From contig CM053243.1 of the NCBI GenBank assembly GCA_028583405.1, positions 34,623,420-34,687,419 of the forward strand: a stretch of DNA of 64,000 nt, written 5' to 3'. Every line of letters starts with the position of its first letter. Positions within the stretch are counted from its first letter, which is position 1. A model generated the notes under the pieces. The model had not been told where the DNA came from and did not search any database. It worked only from the letters and a program-made list of their open reading frames with translations. This stretch comes from Pogonophryne albipinna (taxonomy: Eukaryota; Chordata; Actinopteri; Perciformes; Artedidraconidae). This document shows positions 62,963 to 64,000 of the stretch, one piece after another. Both the position numbers and the translations under genes were made by a program.

Positions 62963-64000
62963 ATGGACTCAGCCGACCCCAAGACGCTCCAGACTGCCCT
63001 GTCTGCACAGGGAAACATCATCTATCAGCACCAGGAGCAGCTAAAAACCATTAGCCATGGAGTGAAAGACCTTTCAGATCGCCAGGAGGATTTCCAAACC
63101 TCTGTCACGTCGCAGGTGAACCAGCTGGCAGAACAGCTCCACAGAGTCCTATCTCATCTAGAGACAACTTCTACAGCTCCGATTTCTGCTACGCCACCTG
63201 ATGCTAATCCTGCTGCTAATCAGGCCGAGGTCAGTTTCTCTCCTGTCCCATTGCGGTTGGCATCGCCAGAGAAATATTCAGGTGAATCTGGCAACTGCAG
63301 AACCTTCCTAGTCCAGTGTGACCTGCACTACAAACTTAACCCAGCCGCGTTTGTGTCAGATGAGGCTAAAATAGCATTTATGGTCTCCCATTTAACTGGC
63401 AGAGCTGCCGCATGGGCCACTGCGGCGTGGTCAAGAGACTCCAGTATATGTAGATCTTTCACAGCATTCAAAGACACTATGAGCAGGATTTTTGATCTTA
63501 CCTCACCTGCCGCTGAGGCCACCCGTGTAGATGCAGCTCAAACAGCACCCACGGCCAGTGTTAGATTATGCCATAGAGTTCCGTACCATAGCCATAGACA
63601 GTGGCTGGAACACCCCAGCATTAATAGACGCTTTCCGGAATGGACTCTCTGAAACCATCAACGACCACCTGGCTCCACTAGAACTACCACAAGACCTGGA
63701 ATCACTGATTTCCATGTCTATCCGAGTTGATAACCGCCTCAGAGAAAGAGAGAGAGAACGGCGCCAAACTGCAACAAGACATCCAAGCCACCAGGGGCGC
63801 TCTCTGGATAAGCAGTCTTCATGGGATCCCTTGTTTCACTCTTCATCAGGCCCAGCAGGAACAGCGCCATCACAGGCACCGGAGGAGCCAATGCAGCTCG
63901 GGAGAACAAGGATTTCTCCAGAGGAAAGACGGCGCCGACTGCAGGAGGGATGCTGCTTTTACTGTGGCCAATCGGGTCACCAGCAGGCAGCATGCCCGGG
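62963..64000 (+). pseudogene. Gypsy-type LTR retrotransposon gag, frameshifted and cut by the window end
   Basis: The gag starts MDSADPKTLQTALSAQG and has a predicted helical/coiled N-terminal region (QHQEQLKTISHGVKDL), a Ser/Pro/Ala spacer, then the retrotransposon capsid segment (PEKYSGESG, FLVQCDLHY, FMVSHLTGRAAAWA). A shift of one base near 63530-63560 ends the first frame at 63652. The capsid continues in the next frame from about 63561 (RNGLSETINDHL), through an Arg/Glu-rich run, to a CCHC zinc knuckle (C-x2-C-x4-H-x4-C) at the right edge. The protein would package element RNA in virus-like particles. Protease and polymerase, if present, lie beyond the window. One frame break means this copy is probably defective. 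Confidence 0.85.

Overview
This window looks like repeat-dense, gene-poor DNA from a teleost fish. The evidence is an L2-clade LINE with the usual fish-type tail, an RTE-clade LINE ending in a GGAT tetranucleotide tail, several non-autonomous hAT, piggyBac/TTAA and PIF/Harbinger elements, a Gypsy-type gag, and very long (TG)n tracts. I recognise no host protein-coding gene, rRNA or tRNA. Every coding stretch I can identify derives from a transposable element, and nearly all are broken. Assignment to percomorph fish would be only a guess.

Layout. 1-3060 is a complex interspersed repeat, called family A here, which recurs at 29-34, 36-41 and 56-60 kb. 4620-5665 is a Harbinger-like element with a Myb/SANT remnant, split by a probable solo LTR. 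7165-7508 is a 344-bp TG tract. 9953-10873 is a Harbinger-type MITE. 10.9-17.4 kb is mostly unassigned AT-rich DNA with one transposon end near 12.9 kb. 17461-18698 is a palindromic hAT-ended element. 18.7-22.7 kb is unassigned. 23.2-28.3 kb is an L2 LINE (endonuclease plus reverse transcriptase) cut by a 2-kb TTAA element. 29041-34076 is a 5-kb palindromic family-A element with target-site duplications, itself hit by a hAT MITE. 36.2-41.1 kb is a second palindromic family-A copy, hit by a reverse-strand L2. 42705-45294 is a three-deep nest of DNA transposons. 46.3-49.2 kb is unassigned DNA that resembles conserved noncoding sequence. 50242-52377 is a hAT MITE carrying an RTE LINE. 55.5-61.1 kb is a foldback structure with THAP-domain fragments on opposing arms, a family-A copy inside, and a second palindromic hAT-ended element inside that. 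The window closes with a Gypsy gag that runs off the end.

The history can be read as nested insertions. In several places an undisturbed sister copy elsewhere in the window supplies the empty site, so insertion points and target-site duplications can be checked internally. The most unusual signals are a shared palindromic core found behind two different transposon end types (TTAA/piggyBac-like and TAGGGCTG/hAT-like), a near-identical inverted duplicate of about 285 bp at 49.2 and 62.4 kb that bounds about 13 kb, and the THAP foldback. All comparisons were made by eye; percent identities are rough.
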